A DNA stretch of 64,000 nt from Allobosea sp. (lineage in GTDB: Bacteria; Pseudomonadota; Alphaproteobacteria; Rhizobiales; Beijerinckiaceae): contig JAAEQB010000058.1 in NCBI GenBank assembly GCA_024231975.1, positions 1 through 64,000 on the forward strand, in the 5' to 3' direction. Each line of letters starts with the position of its first letter. The first letter of the stretch is position 1. Shown here piece by piece: positions 8,415 to 16,374 of the stretch. The translations under genes and the position numbers were made by a program. The notes under the pieces are model-generated. The model searched no databases. It had not been told where the DNA came from and saw nothing but the letters and a program-made list of their open reading frames with translations.

Positions 8415-9206
8415 TTAGGCGGCGAGCTCCGGGCCGGCGAAGCGGCGGTTGACGAGGACCGGCAGCGCGGCGCGCGCCGCGGCGATACGGGCCGGGTCGA
8501 TCTCGGCATAGATCAGCGCCGGGGCCTCGCCGGCGCGTGCGACGGCGACGCCGAGCGGATCGACCACCATGCTGGCGCCGATGTTGCGCGGGCCGCATTC
8601 GCCGGTGGCGACGACATAGCAGGTGTTCTCCAGCGCGCGGGCAGTGACCAGCACATCCCAATGCGCCTCCTTGCCGAGGCCGCGCACCCAGGCCGCCGGC
8701 AGCAGCAGGACATCGGCGCCGTCGAGCGCGAGACGCCGGGCGAGTTCGGGGAAGCGCACGTCATAGCAGGTCATCAGCCCGCATTTCAGCCCGGCGATCT
8801 CCAGCAGCGGCGGCACTTCGCTGCCGGGCTCGACATTGGTCGATTCCAGCGCCGAGAAGGCGTCGTAGAGATGGAGCTTGCGATAGGCGGCGACGATCGC
8901 GCCGTCGCGGACTGCGACATGGACGTTGAAGACGCGGCCCTTGCCATTCGGCACATGGATGCAGAACAGGGTGGTCAGCGCCGAGCCCTTGCTCGCCGCC
9001 AGCACGCCCTGCATGAACGGGCCGTCGAGCGGCTGCGCCGTCTTCAGCACGATGTCGGGATCGGTGATGTCGCGGGCGAGGATGCCCTCCGGCAGCAGCA
9101 GCAAATCGGCGCCGGCGGCCTTGGCCTCACCCATCAGGCGGACGGAGGTGGCGAGGTTCTCCTGCCATTCGCGGCTGACGGCGAATTGCCCGAGCGCAGC
9201 TTTCAT
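8415..9206 (-). CDS. Carbon-nitrogen hydrolase (nitrilase superfamily amidase)
   Basis: The 263-residue cytoplasmic enzyme shows the complete nitrilase-superfamily triad: Glu in LLLLPEGIL (about residue 40), Lys in YRKLHLYDAF (about 108) and Cys in CYDVRFPELA (about 147). KLHLYDAF and the ELARRLALDGAD stretch place it with aliphatic and omega-amidases such as deaminated-glutathione amidase rather than true nitrilases. It hydrolyses a C-N bond of an amide; the substrate is unknown. Its ATG overlaps the preceding gene's stop (9203-9206), so the two are coupled in the operon. Confidence 0.88.
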   Translation of the reverse strand: MKAALGQFAVSREWQENLATSVRLMGEAKAAGADLLLLPEGILARDITDPDIVLKTAQPLDGPFMQGVLAASKGSALTTLFCIHVPNGKGRVFNVHVAVRDGAIVAAYRKLHLYDAFSALESTNVEPGSEVPPLLEIAGLKCGLMTCYDVRFPELARRLALDGADVLLLPAAWVRGLGKEAHWDVLVTARALENTCYVVATGECGPRNIGASMVVDPLGVAVARAGEAPALIYAEIDPARIAAARAALPVLVNRRFAGPELAA

Positions 9207-10177
9207 CGATTGGCTCCTTCCAGCGCGGATGCGGCCGGGAACAGGGTCTCCGGCGTCAAATCAGTCTCGGCGAGCTGTTGAATCCGCAGCTGCTCGATGA
9301 ACGCGGCGATCATCGCCCGGTTCGCGGCAAGCCCGCTCTCGTTCCAGCTCTCGGGCAGATCATGCCCGCTGCGCACCAGCTCGTCGATCAGCCAGGGCGT
9401 GGTGTCGGCATAGCGGCGGCGCTTCTCCATCCAGACGCGCTGGCTCTCGTCGAGCAGATCGCTCAGCGCCTGCGCCAGCCAGGGCCCGCGGGCAGCAACC
9501 TCGGGCTTGAGGCCGATGATGTGCATGCCCGGGACGTAGCCGACCTTGCCGAAGTAATCGCGCTCGGCGGCGCGGACATCCGGCAGCAGCGCGCGGAAGC
9601 GCGAGCCCTTGGAGAAGAAGCCCTTCGGCATGAACGGCATCAGCACGGCGTCGATCTCGCCGGCGGCGAGCAGATCGAGCAAAGGCGGCTGACCGGGCAA
9701 TGCCTCGATCCGGCCGGGACGGGCATAGCGCCCAACACGATCGGTGATCGGGTGGTCGGCGGCAAGGCGGCTGACGGCCCAGAAGGCATCGTCGATGGCA
9801 AGGCCGCCCTCGGCCATGGCGGCACGGGTCCAGGTGTTGCCGGAATCCTGCCAGCCGGCGATGCCGATGCGCTTGCCACGCAATTCGTCAAAGCGGGTCA
9901 GCTTGCTGTCGGCAGCGGTGACGACGCAGCGATGGCGAAAGCCACGCATGATGAAGTTCGGGAGACCGACGACGCCGGTCTCGCCGCGAGCACGGCCGGT
10001 GGTGTAGCGGCTGAACGAAATCTCGCTGGCGTCGAAACGCGGATCGCTGGCGAAGTCCTCGGGCAGCGTGGCGAGACGCTCGATCTTCAGCTCGAAGCGG
10101 TCGGAAGCGAGGTCGCCGAGCAGCAGCGGCGTGATGAAGTCCCAGTCGCGCAGGGCCAGCCGGATCACAGGTTTCAA
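9203..10177 (-). CDS. Periplasmic-binding-fold protein related to 4,5-dihydroxyphthalate decarboxylase
   Basis: The 324-residue protein has no signal peptide but a type 2 binding-protein fold. DASEISFSRYT, GLPNFIMRGFRH and ELRGKRIGIAGWQDSGNTWT correspond to the positions of the dihydroxyphthalate decarboxylase (Pht) and NMT1/THI5-like group. Members are either cytoplasmic decarboxylases or solute-binding proteins; absence of a secretion signal favours an enzyme. It is first in the operon, divergent from the MocR gene, and coupled to the amidase. The true reaction is not determinable here. Confidence 0.65.
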   Translation of the reverse strand: MKPVIRLALRDWDFITPLLLGDLASDRFELKIERLATLPEDFASDPRFDASEISFSRYTTGRARGETGVVGLPNFIMRGFRHRCVVTAADSKLTRFDELRGKRIGIAGWQDSGNTWTRAAMAEGGLAIDDAFWAVSRLAADHPITDRVGRYARPGRIEALPGQPPLLDLLAAGEIDAVLMPFMPKGFFSKGSRFRALLPDVRAAERDYFGKVGYVPGMHIIGLKPEVAARGPWLAQALSDLLDESQRVWMEKRRRYADTTPWLIDELVRSGHDLPESWNESGLAANRAMIAAFIEQLRIQQLAETDLTPETLFPAASALEGANR

Positions 10178-10224
10178 ACGACAGCCTCACACTGGACAGA
10201 AAACCTTGGACGAGGGGCACGATA

Positions 10225-10269
10225 AATGTTCAATCTATCTGATCAATCGCTATTACGTTCCTGAACATT
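10225..10269. promoter_or_regulatory. Widely spaced inverted repeat in the MocR divergent promoter
   Basis: AATGTTCA at 10225-10232 and TGAACATT at 10262-10269 are perfect 8-bp inverted arms separated by 29 bp, lying in an AT-rich 106-bp gap between the divergent operon and the mocR start. MocR proteins often bind two separated half-sites of this kind. It is the best candidate operator for both directions. Confidence 0.5.
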
Positions 10270-10283
10270 CGTTTTTCGAATCG

Positions 10284-11621
10284 ATGAACGACGAACCCGA
10301 CGCCTCCTGGCTGGCAAGCCGCCTGACGCAGCGCACCGCACGCGGCCTCGCGCTCGACCTCAGCCAGATGATCCGCTCCGGCCTGCTGCCGGTCGGCACG
10401 AAGCTGCCGACTGTGCGCGACCTCGCCTACCGGCTCGGTGTCAGCCCCGGCACGGTCTCGGAAGCCTGGAGCGAACTGAAGCGGCAGAAGATCGTCTCGG
10501 GGCGCGGGCGCGGCGGCGCCTGGGTCAGCGGCGACAATGCGACGCCGCGGCCGACGCGGATGGCGAGCGTCGCCGATTTCGGGCCGGATGCGCTCGATCT
10601 CTCGCTCGCGGTTCCGGACGCCAGGCTGATGCCACCTCTAACCGAAGCCTTGGCGCAGGCGGCGAGCGCGGAGAACCTCAACAGCTATGAGCGCACGCCG
10701 ATCCTGCCTGTGCTGCGCGACGCCGTTGCGCCGGACTGGCCCTATCAGCCGGCCGCTTTCCTCGCCACCAATGGTGGCTACAACGCCGTCTACTCGGTGC
10801 TGCACGCGACCGTGCTGCCCGGCGCCTGCATCGCGATCGAGGATCCGACCGCGATGCGCCTGCTCGACATCATCGAGGACCTCGGCGCCGAGATCCTGCC
10901 GGTCGGCCGCGACGCGCAAGGTCCCCTGCCCTCGGAGCTTGCAGCCGCACTGGAACGACGGCCCTCCGCGTTCATCTTCCAGCCACGCACCCATTCGGTC
11001 ACCGGCCAGCATGTCAGCCCGACGCGGCTGGCCGAGCTCGGCCGGGTGCTCGCCGGCAGCGACACGCTGGTGATCGAGGATGATGGCCTCGGCGACGTCT
11101 CGATCCACCCGCCGATCAGCCTAGGCGCGACGATGCCGGAGCGGGTCGTGCATATCCGCTCCTTCTCGAAATCGCTCGGGCCGGACCTGCGGATCGCGGT
11201 GCTGTCGGCACCAGCCATGGTGATCCGGCAGATCCAGTCCTATCGCAGCTTCTCCTCGGGCTGGACCAGCCGGCTTTTGCAGGCCGCGACCGCCTGGCTA
11301 CTCACCGATACCGAGACGGGCCGGAAGGTCGCCGAAGCCCGCACCGTCTATGCCGATCGCCGGCAAGCGCTGATCACCAGCCTCGCTGAACGAGGCCTCG
11401 CCATGCCGGAGAGCGACGGCCTGTGCATCTGGGTGCCCGTCACGTCCGAGCAGTTCGCGCTGGTGACGCTGGCGGCCCATGGCATCGCCGTTCTGCCCGG
11501 CAGCAAATGCGCGGCGAGGCCGACCGAGCATGTCCGCGTCGCGACCGCGATCCTGGCGGAAGGTTATGAACGCGTCGCCGAGGCGCTGATCAAGGCGGCG
11601 CAGCTGAGCGATCAGCGCTGA
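10284..11621 (+). CDS. MocR-type GntR transcriptional regulator with aminotransferase domain
   Basis: The 445-residue protein joins an N-terminal GntR winged helix (about 10-80; TKLPTVRDLAYRLGVSPGTV) to a fold-type I aminotransferase domain (about 100-440). The PLP lysine is expected in HIRSFSKSLGPDLRIA and the cofactor-binding Asp/Tyr region in TLVIEDDGLGDV. MocR proteins use the PLP domain as an effector sensor. I start it at the ATG in FESMNDEPDASW, because everything upstream is promoter. It ends with a 10-bp overlap with the convergent GntR gene. Likely target: the divergent amidase/ABC operon. Confidence 0.92.
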   Translation: MNDEPDASWLASRLTQRTARGLALDLSQMIRSGLLPVGTKLPTVRDLAYRLGVSPGTVSEAWSELKRQKIVSGRGRGGAWVSGDNATPRPTRMASVADFGPDALDLSLAVPDARLMPPLTEALAQAASAENLNSYERTPILPVLRDAVAPDWPYQPAAFLATNGGYNAVYSVLHATVLPGACIAIEDPTAMRLLDIIEDLGAEILPVGRDAQGPLPSELAAALERRPSAFIFQPRTHSVTGQHVSPTRLAELGRVLAGSDTLVIEDDGLGDVSIHPPISLGATMPERVVHIRSFSKSLGPDLRIAVLSAPAMVIRQIQSYRSFSSGWTSRLLQAATAWLLTDTETGRKVAEARTVYADRRQALITSLAERGLAMPESDGLCIWVPVTSEQFALVTLAAHGIAVLPGSKCAARPTEHVRVATAILAEGYERVAEALIKAAQLSDQR

Positions 11622-12328
11622 CGTGGCGCTCTCGTATGGGCCGGAACCTCCTCGTCCTCGAACAGGTCCGGGTGCTCAGCGGCGATGCGCGGCAGCGCAT
11701 TCAGGATTTCACGCAGATGGATGCGCATCGCGGTTGCGGCCGTGTCGGCATCGCCGGTCTCGATCGCATCGACGATGGCGTTGTGCTGGGTGATCAGCAG
11801 CGGGATCGGCGAGGTGCCGGGCAGCGAGAGATAGCGCACACGGTCGGTCTGGGCGCGGGCGCTCTCGACCACCTTGCCTGCATAATCGCAATCGACGATC
11901 TCGGCGATCGCCTGGTGGAAGGCCTCGTCCAGCACGGTGAAGCCGGAATAATCGCCGCGCCCTGCGGCGGCAGCCTGCTCGGCGATGAGGCGGCGCAGGC
12001 GGGCGACGCCGTCAGGGTTGATCAGCCGGCTCGCAGCCCGCGCCAGGGCGCATTCGACGGCTTCGCGCACGAAGCGGGCATTGGCGACCTCGCGCATCGA
12101 GATCTTCATGACGAAGGTGCCGCGGCTCGGCAGAATCTGCACCAGCCCGGCCTCGGAGAGCTTGATGAAGGCCTCGCGCACCGGCTGGCGGCTGACGCCG
12201 AAGCGGCCGGCGATCTCCTTTTCCGACAGTGCCTCGCCGGGCCTGAGCTCACTGGCGATGATCGCCTGGCGCAGGGCCGCGACGAGCTGCGGCGCAATCG
12301 GGTCGCGAAGGCGGAGCGAGATGTCCAT
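11612..12328 (-). CDS. GntR-family (FCD domain) transcriptional regulator
   Basis: The 238-residue protein has an N-terminal GntR helix-turn-helix (SEKEIAGRFGVSRQPVREAF, about 38-57) and a helical FCD ligand domain whose metal-binding residues are visible in DEAFHQAIAE and TQHNAIVDAI and the final RIHLREIL. GAGGAGTTGCGCCC precedes the chosen ATG at 12328; an in-frame ATG at 12358 lacks a ribosome site. A 12-bp palindrome lies 33 bp upstream. Its target is unknown: the neighbouring mocR and cobF genes do not suggest a pathway. Confidence 0.9.
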   Translation of the reverse strand: MDISLRLRDPIAPQLVAALRQAIIASELRPGEALSEKEIAGRFGVSRQPVREAFIKLSEAGLVQILPSRGTFVMKISMREVANARFVREAVECALARAASRLINPDGVARLRRLIAEQAAAAGRGDYSGFTVLDEAFHQAIAEIVDCDYAGKVVESARAQTDRVRYLSLPGTSPIPLLITQHNAIVDAIETGDADTAATAMRIHLREILNALPRIAAEHPDLFEDEEVPAHTRAPRQR

Positions 12329-12360
12329 GGGCGCAACTCCTCGGCCAGCCGTTCTCATAT

Positions 12361-12372
12361 CATACCGGTATG
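12361..12372. promoter_or_regulatory. Palindrome upstream of GntR gene (candidate operator)
   Basis: CATACCGGTATG is a perfect 12-bp palindrome just upstream of the GntR gene and 26 bp beyond the cobF stop codon. Palindromes of this form serve as autoregulatory sites for FCD-type GntR proteins. Confidence 0.5.
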
Positions 12373-12397
12373 GTGGCCCGGCGACAAACGCGCTCGG

Positions 12398-13159
12398 TCA
12401 ATCACCCCGCCGACGCAGCAGATACGTGTCCATGATCCAGCCGTTCTCGGCCCGGGCCACCTCGCGGGTACGGGTGATCTCGCCCGAGATGTCGGCGAGC
12501 GGGCCGGAAGCCAGAACCTCCTGTGGCGCGCCGAGATAGGCCCCCCACCAGATGTCGAGCCCGGTGGGATCGATCTTCGCGAAGGCCTGCTCGCCGTCGA
12601 GCATGACGATCGTACTGCCGTCTTCGTCGCGGAAGCCGTCTTCGGCGAGCTTGCGGCCGGTGGTGATGGTGACGGGTTCGCCGATCCGGTTCAGCACCAG
12701 ACGATGCGCCGCGGCCAACGCCTGGACTGAGGTGATACCGGGGATGACATCGTAGTCGAAGGCGAGCCCACGGGCACGGACGGCCTCGATGATGCGCAGC
12801 GTGCTGTCGTAGAGCGACGGATCGCCCCAGACCAGCAGCGCGCCGGTCTGATCCTCGCCGAGTTCCTCGCGAAACAGGCGCTCATAGCTTTCGGCCAGCG
12901 CCGCATGCCAGTCGTCGACACTGCCACGATAATCATCGCCGGCGGCGGCCCGCTTCGGCACGGTGAGCGGCACGGAGCGCCAGTTGCCGTGCTCGATATA
13001 ACGCCGGCAGATCTCCTCGCGCAGCTCGCGCAACGCGCCCTTCTCGGCGCCCTTGTCCGGCACGAAGACGACGTCGACCGTGTTGAGCGCCTTGATCGCC
13101 TGGATCGTGACGTGCTCGGGATTGCCGGCGCCGATGCCGATGATCCTGATCCTGCGCAT
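12398..13159 (-). CDS. cobF: Precorrin-6A synthase (deacetylating)
   Basis: The 253-residue SAM-dependent methyltransferase of aerobic cobalamin synthesis methylates precorrin-5 at C-1 with release of acetate. It has the tetrapyrrole methylase fold: RRIRIIGIGAGNPEHVT at the N terminus, LLVWGDPSLYDSTLRII in the middle and YDVIPGITSVQALAAAH, with C-terminal DIWWGAYLGAPQEVL typical of CobF. The start at 13159 has AGAGG upstream; a longer reading from 13195 is less likely. No other cobalamin genes and no obvious cobalamin riboswitch lie nearby. Confidence 0.93.
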   Translation of the reverse strand: MRRIRIIGIGAGNPEHVTIQAIKALNTVDVVFVPDKGAEKGALRELREEICRRYIEHGNWRSVPLTVPKRAAAGDDYRGSVDDWHAALAESYERLFREELGEDQTGALLVWGDPSLYDSTLRIIEAVRARGLAFDYDVIPGITSVQALAAAHRLVLNRIGEPVTITTGRKLAEDGFRDEDGSTIVMLDGEQAFAKIDPTGLDIWWGAYLGAPQEVLASGPLADISGEITRTREVARAENGWIMDTYLLRRRGD

Positions 13160-13212
13160 GGGAACCTCTGCTCTGTTCGAGGCGCCGCATAGCACGCAGG
13201 AGCAGGCGACGG

Positions 13213-14358
13213 CTAACCCAGCAGATTGCGGACCGTGCGCATGAAGACACGGGCGCCGGGCGCGATGATTGCGTCGGGGAAATCATAATCGGGATTGTGC
13301 AGCGGCGGCGTGTCCTCGCCGGAGCCGAGCAGGAACATCGCCGATTTCGAAGAGCGGCCGAAGAGGCCGAAATCCTCGGAGCCGCGCTGCGGCGGCGTCT
13401 CGCCACGCGCGATACCCTCCTCGTCACAGGCCTGGCGCAGATGCGCCACCGCCTCGGGGTGGTTTTCGCAGTGATGGAAGACGTCGTGATAGTCCATCGC
13501 CACGGAGAGGCCACCGGTTGAGGCCGCTTCGCGCACCAACGCCTCGGCCTCGGCGCAGAGCGAGCCCATCAGGGAATCGTTCAGCGTCCGCAGGGTCACC
13601 CAGAGTTCGGCGCGGCCGGGGGTGATGCCGAAGGCAGGCTCACCCATGCTGGCATGGGTGATGGTGACGAGGCGGTAATTGCCCTCGAGTGCTCCGCCGG
13701 GGCCAAGCGCGGTCAGCTCCGGCATCAACCGGGCGAGCGCCTTCATCGGCGAGACCGCGTGCTCCGGCGTTGCGGCATGCGAGGTGTGGCCGGTCAACAC
13801 GATCTTGAGGCCGCGCGAGGCGCAATTGGCCGGCCCCTCCGAAATCCGGACGGAGCCCAACGGCAGACCGGGCTTGTTGTGCAGCGAGAAGGAGAAATCC
13901 GGCGCGATCTCAGGGAATTTTGGATCGGCGATCACGGCGGCGGCCCCTGCCCCAGTCTCTTCCGCCGGTTGGAACAGAAGGATGGCGCGCCCACGCTGCG
14001 GCCGCTGCCGACCGAGCCCGCGCGACAGCGCCGCGACCGTGGTCATATGGCCGTCATGGCCGCAGAGATGGCCCTTGCCCGGCACCTGCGAGGAATGCGG
14101 CACGCCGGAGAGGTCCTCGATCGGCAAGGCGTCGAGCTCGCAGCGGATCAGCACGGTTGGGCCGGGTTCTGCGCCCTCATAGATCGCCGCGACGCCATGG
14201 CCGCCGAGCTCGGTGACGATCCGGTCCGGCGCGCTCGGCGCGAGGAAGCCGACGATCGCCTTGGCGGTCTCGCGCTCCTCGCCGGAGATCTCCGGCGCAC
14301 GGTGGAGAGCGTGGCGCAGCTCGATCAGCTCGACCATGTCGGAATTGGTGAGAAACAT
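13213..14358 (-). CDS. M20-family amidohydrolase (hippurate hydrolase/aminoacylase type)
   Basis: The 381-residue metallo-hydrolase shows RCELDALPIED (metal Asp region, about 73-83), HLCGHDGHMTTVAAL (His and Asp ligands, about 95-109), the catalytic glutamates in FQPAEETGAG and the C-terminal QRGSEDFGLF with the final metal His in PPLHNPDYDFPD. The family removes acyl groups from N-acyl amino acids or hydrolyses related amides in the cytosol. GAGGAAG precedes the ATG. It follows topoisomerase IB on the same strand with a hairpin between, so it probably has its own promoter. Confidence 0.9.
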   Translation of the reverse strand: MFLTNSDMVELIELRHALHRAPEISGEERETAKAIVGFLAPSAPDRIVTELGGHGVAAIYEGAEPGPTVLIRCELDALPIEDLSGVPHSSQVPGKGHLCGHDGHMTTVAALSRGLGRQRPQRGRAILLFQPAEETGAGAAAVIADPKFPEIAPDFSFSLHNKPGLPLGSVRISEGPANCASRGLKIVLTGHTSHAATPEHAVSPMKALARLMPELTALGPGGALEGNYRLVTITHASMGEPAFGITPGRAELWVTLRTLNDSLMGSLCAEAEALVREAASTGGLSVAMDYHDVFHHCENHPEAVAHLRQACDEEGIARGETPPQRGSEDFGLFGRSSKSAMFLLGSGEDTPPLHNPDYDFPDAIIAPGARVFMRTVRNLLG

Positions 14359-14400
14359 GCCTGGCGCTTCCTCGGATGATTTGCTCCGAGCATCACCAGC

Positions 14401-14429
14401 GCGGCGGCGGGTTCAACCCCTGCCGCCGC
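14401..14429 (-). terminator. GC-rich hairpin downstream of topoisomerase IB
   Basis: GCGGCGGCGGG pairs with CCC-t-GCCGCCGC (one bulged base) around a 6-nt loop, 31-59 bases past the topoisomerase stop. There is no U-run on the minus strand, so it may be a weak or factor-assisted terminator. Confidence 0.4.
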
Positions 14430-14459
14430 CCAGCTTAGGCACGCGGCCATGCATCCCGC

Positions 14460-15482
14460 TCACGCCGCCAGCAATCCCAGCGCCCGTTCGATGCGCGAGC
14501 AGCCACCGCGGCCGCGCGCCTTGCGATAGGCCCGGCTGAGGCGGCCGCTGGCATAGGCATCGACGACGATGGCGTGGACATAGCTCTTGCGCACCACGGC
14601 CGGGGTGTTGACCAGCCGCTCGGCAATGGCGCGCATGATGTCGGCGAGCTGGCGCTTGCGGCCGCGCTCACTGGCCGCGATGTCGGTCGAGAGCAGCAGT
14701 TCGGCCGCCGCGGCATTGGCGGCGAGCATGCGCAAATCCTTGCTCGACACCGGCAAGCCGGACGCCTCCTTCAGATAGGCGTTGATGTCGGCGGCGTTGA
14801 TCGCAGCGACCGAGCCGTCCTCGGCGCGGTACTGGAACAGGCGCTTGCCCGGCACGGTCTTCAATCGTGTCAGGGCGCGGGCGAGCGGGGCGTCGTCGCG
14901 GCCGCAGGTGATGGCCTTGCCGCCCTTGCCGCGGAAGGCGAGCGTGAGGTGCTTGCCACTGATATCGAGATGGCGCTTCAAGAGGGTCGAGGCGCCATGG
15001 CTGCCATTGGTGCGGGCGTAGACCTCGTTGCCGACGCGGATATGGCAGCGATCGATGATCGCGGCGGCGCAGGCGAGCGCCTTGCTGCGTGACAGTGTGC
15101 GATCCTTGAGATCGTTGGCAATGCGCGCGCGCAGCTTCGGCAAGGCATCGATCAGGCGACCGAGGCGCTTGAGCTTGCGGCGCTCCCGCACCTTCTCCCA
15201 GTCAGGGTGGTAGCGGTGCTGGATACGCCCGGCATCGTCGCGACCGGCCGCCTGAAGATGGGCGCGCGGATCGGCGGCGATCCGCACATCATCATAGGCG
15301 GGCGGGATTGCGAGCGAGCGGATGCGGGCGAGCGTCTCCTCGTCGGTGATCTTGCCGCCATCGGCGTCGCGATAGCCGAAACTGCGGCCGACCCTGACGC
15401 GGCGGATGGTGAGATCGTCGATCGTCGCTCGGCGCAGGCGACCCTGGCTCACCGCGGCTTCTGCCCTGCCCTTCGCCACCAT
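14460..15482 (-). CDS. DNA topoisomerase IB
   Basis: The 340-residue type IB topoisomerase is of the poxvirus-like bacterial family. The catalytic core shows RVGNEVYARTNGSHGASTLL with the first Arg, FRGKGGK (Lys), and the nucleophile Tyr in VVRKSYVHAIVV near residue 305. The N-terminal domain carries the DNA-cap motif RRVRVGRSFGYRDADG. It relaxes supercoils through a 3'-phosphotyrosine intermediate. The ATG is preceded by GCGGAGG at 5-base spacing, but that site lies in the 3' arm of a perfect 10-bp hairpin (15488-15514). Confidence 0.95.
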   Translation of the reverse strand: MVAKGRAEAAVSQGRLRRATIDDLTIRRVRVGRSFGYRDADGGKITDEETLARIRSLAIPPAYDDVRIAADPRAHLQAAGRDDAGRIQHRYHPDWEKVRERRKLKRLGRLIDALPKLRARIANDLKDRTLSRSKALACAAAIIDRCHIRVGNEVYARTNGSHGASTLLKRHLDISGKHLTLAFRGKGGKAITCGRDDAPLARALTRLKTVPGKRLFQYRAEDGSVAAINAADINAYLKEASGLPVSSKDLRMLAANAAAAELLLSTDIAASERGRKRQLADIMRAIAERLVNTPAVVRKSYVHAIVVDAYASGRLSRAYRKARGRGGCSRIERALGLLAA

Positions 15483-15487
15483 TCAAA

Positions 15488-15514
15488 CCTCCGCAGCTCG
15501 ACCGGCTGCGGAGG
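15488..15514 (-). promoter_or_regulatory. Perfect 10-bp hairpin covering the topoisomerase IB ribosome binding site
   Basis: On the minus strand CCTCCGCAGC, a 7-nt loop and GCTGCGGAGG form a perfect stem, followed by TTTGA and the ATG. The GGAGG in the 3' arm is the Shine-Dalgarno sequence. The hairpin starts 25 bases after the stop of the upstream ABC permease gene, so it could end that transcript, mask translation initiation, or both. Confidence 0.6.
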
Positions 15515-15539
15515 AATGCGGGATGGGCTGCGAAGTTCC

Positions 15540-16370
15540 CTAGCGCTTCGCCCGCGCGACGATCTGTGTCGGGTTGACGAAGCGCAGGGCGATCACCAGC
15601 CAGACCAGCGTCGTCACCATGTAGATCACCGCCATGGCGTCGATCGACTGCACGGCGCGCACGCCCGCGGCGAAGACCGCGTAGTAGAGCGCGACCACCA
15701 GGGTCTGGCTGGTCGGGCCTGCCGTCAGGAAGGTCAGCTCGAACATCGCGATCGTGCGGACCAGCACGAGCAGCAGCGCGGCGAGGATGCCGGGCATCAG
15801 CAGCGGCAGCAGGACATGGAGGAAGAGCTTGAAGGTGTTGGCGCCGAAGACGCGCGCCGCCGCCTCGATCTTGGTGTCGATCTGCTCGATGAAAGGGATC
15901 ATCACCAGAATGACGAAGGGCACGGTCGGCACGAGGTTGGCGAGCACGACGCCCGACATCGAGCCGGCGAGGCCGGTGCGGTAGAGCACCGTCGCCAGCG
16001 GGATGCCGAAGGTGATCGGTGGCACCAGCAGCGGCAGCAGGAAGAGCAGCATCACCAGCTTCTTGCCGGGAAAATCGCGCCGCGCCAGCGCATAGGCGGC
16101 CGGCACGCCGATCAGCCCCGAGAGGAAGACGACGAGGAAGACGATCTGGAAGGTGACCGTCAGCACGTCGCCAAGCTGGAACTCGCTCCAGGCGGCGCCG
16201 TACCAGCGCATCGTCCAGCCATCCGGCAGCCAGGAGCGCAGCCAGCGGGTCGAGAACGAGCTCGTCACCACCGCCGCGATCATCGCGAACAGGTTGACGA
16301 TGAAGAAGCCAATCAGCGTCCAGTTGGCCGCGGCCCAGAGCTTGGTGGTGAGGCGGGTATCCTTGACCAT
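15540..16370 (-). CDS. ABC transporter permease (spermidine/putrescine-type, second subunit)
   Basis: The 276-residue inner-membrane protein has six hydrophobic helices and the EAA coupling loop EAARVFGANTFKLFLHVLLPLL in the second half, matching the PotC-like partner of two-permease importers. I start it at the ATG at 16370, four bases past the upstream permease stop, with AAGG in range; a start at 16391 would overlap that gene. It forms a heterodimer with the preceding permease and is the last gene of the binding protein-ATPase-permease-permease operon. Confidence 0.92.
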   Translation of the reverse strand: MVKDTRLTTKLWAAANWTLIGFFIVNLFAMIAAVVTSSFSTRWLRSWLPDGWTMRWYGAAWSEFQLGDVLTVTFQIVFLVVFLSGLIGVPAAYALARRDFPGKKLVMLLFLLPLLVPPITFGIPLATVLYRTGLAGSMSGVVLANLVPTVPFVILVMIPFIEQIDTKIEAAARVFGANTFKLFLHVLLPLLMPGILAALLLVLVRTIAMFELTFLTAGPTSQTLVVALYYAVFAAGVRAVQSIDAMAVIYMVTTLVWLVIALRFVNPTQIVARAKR

Positions 16371-16374
16371 CGGA

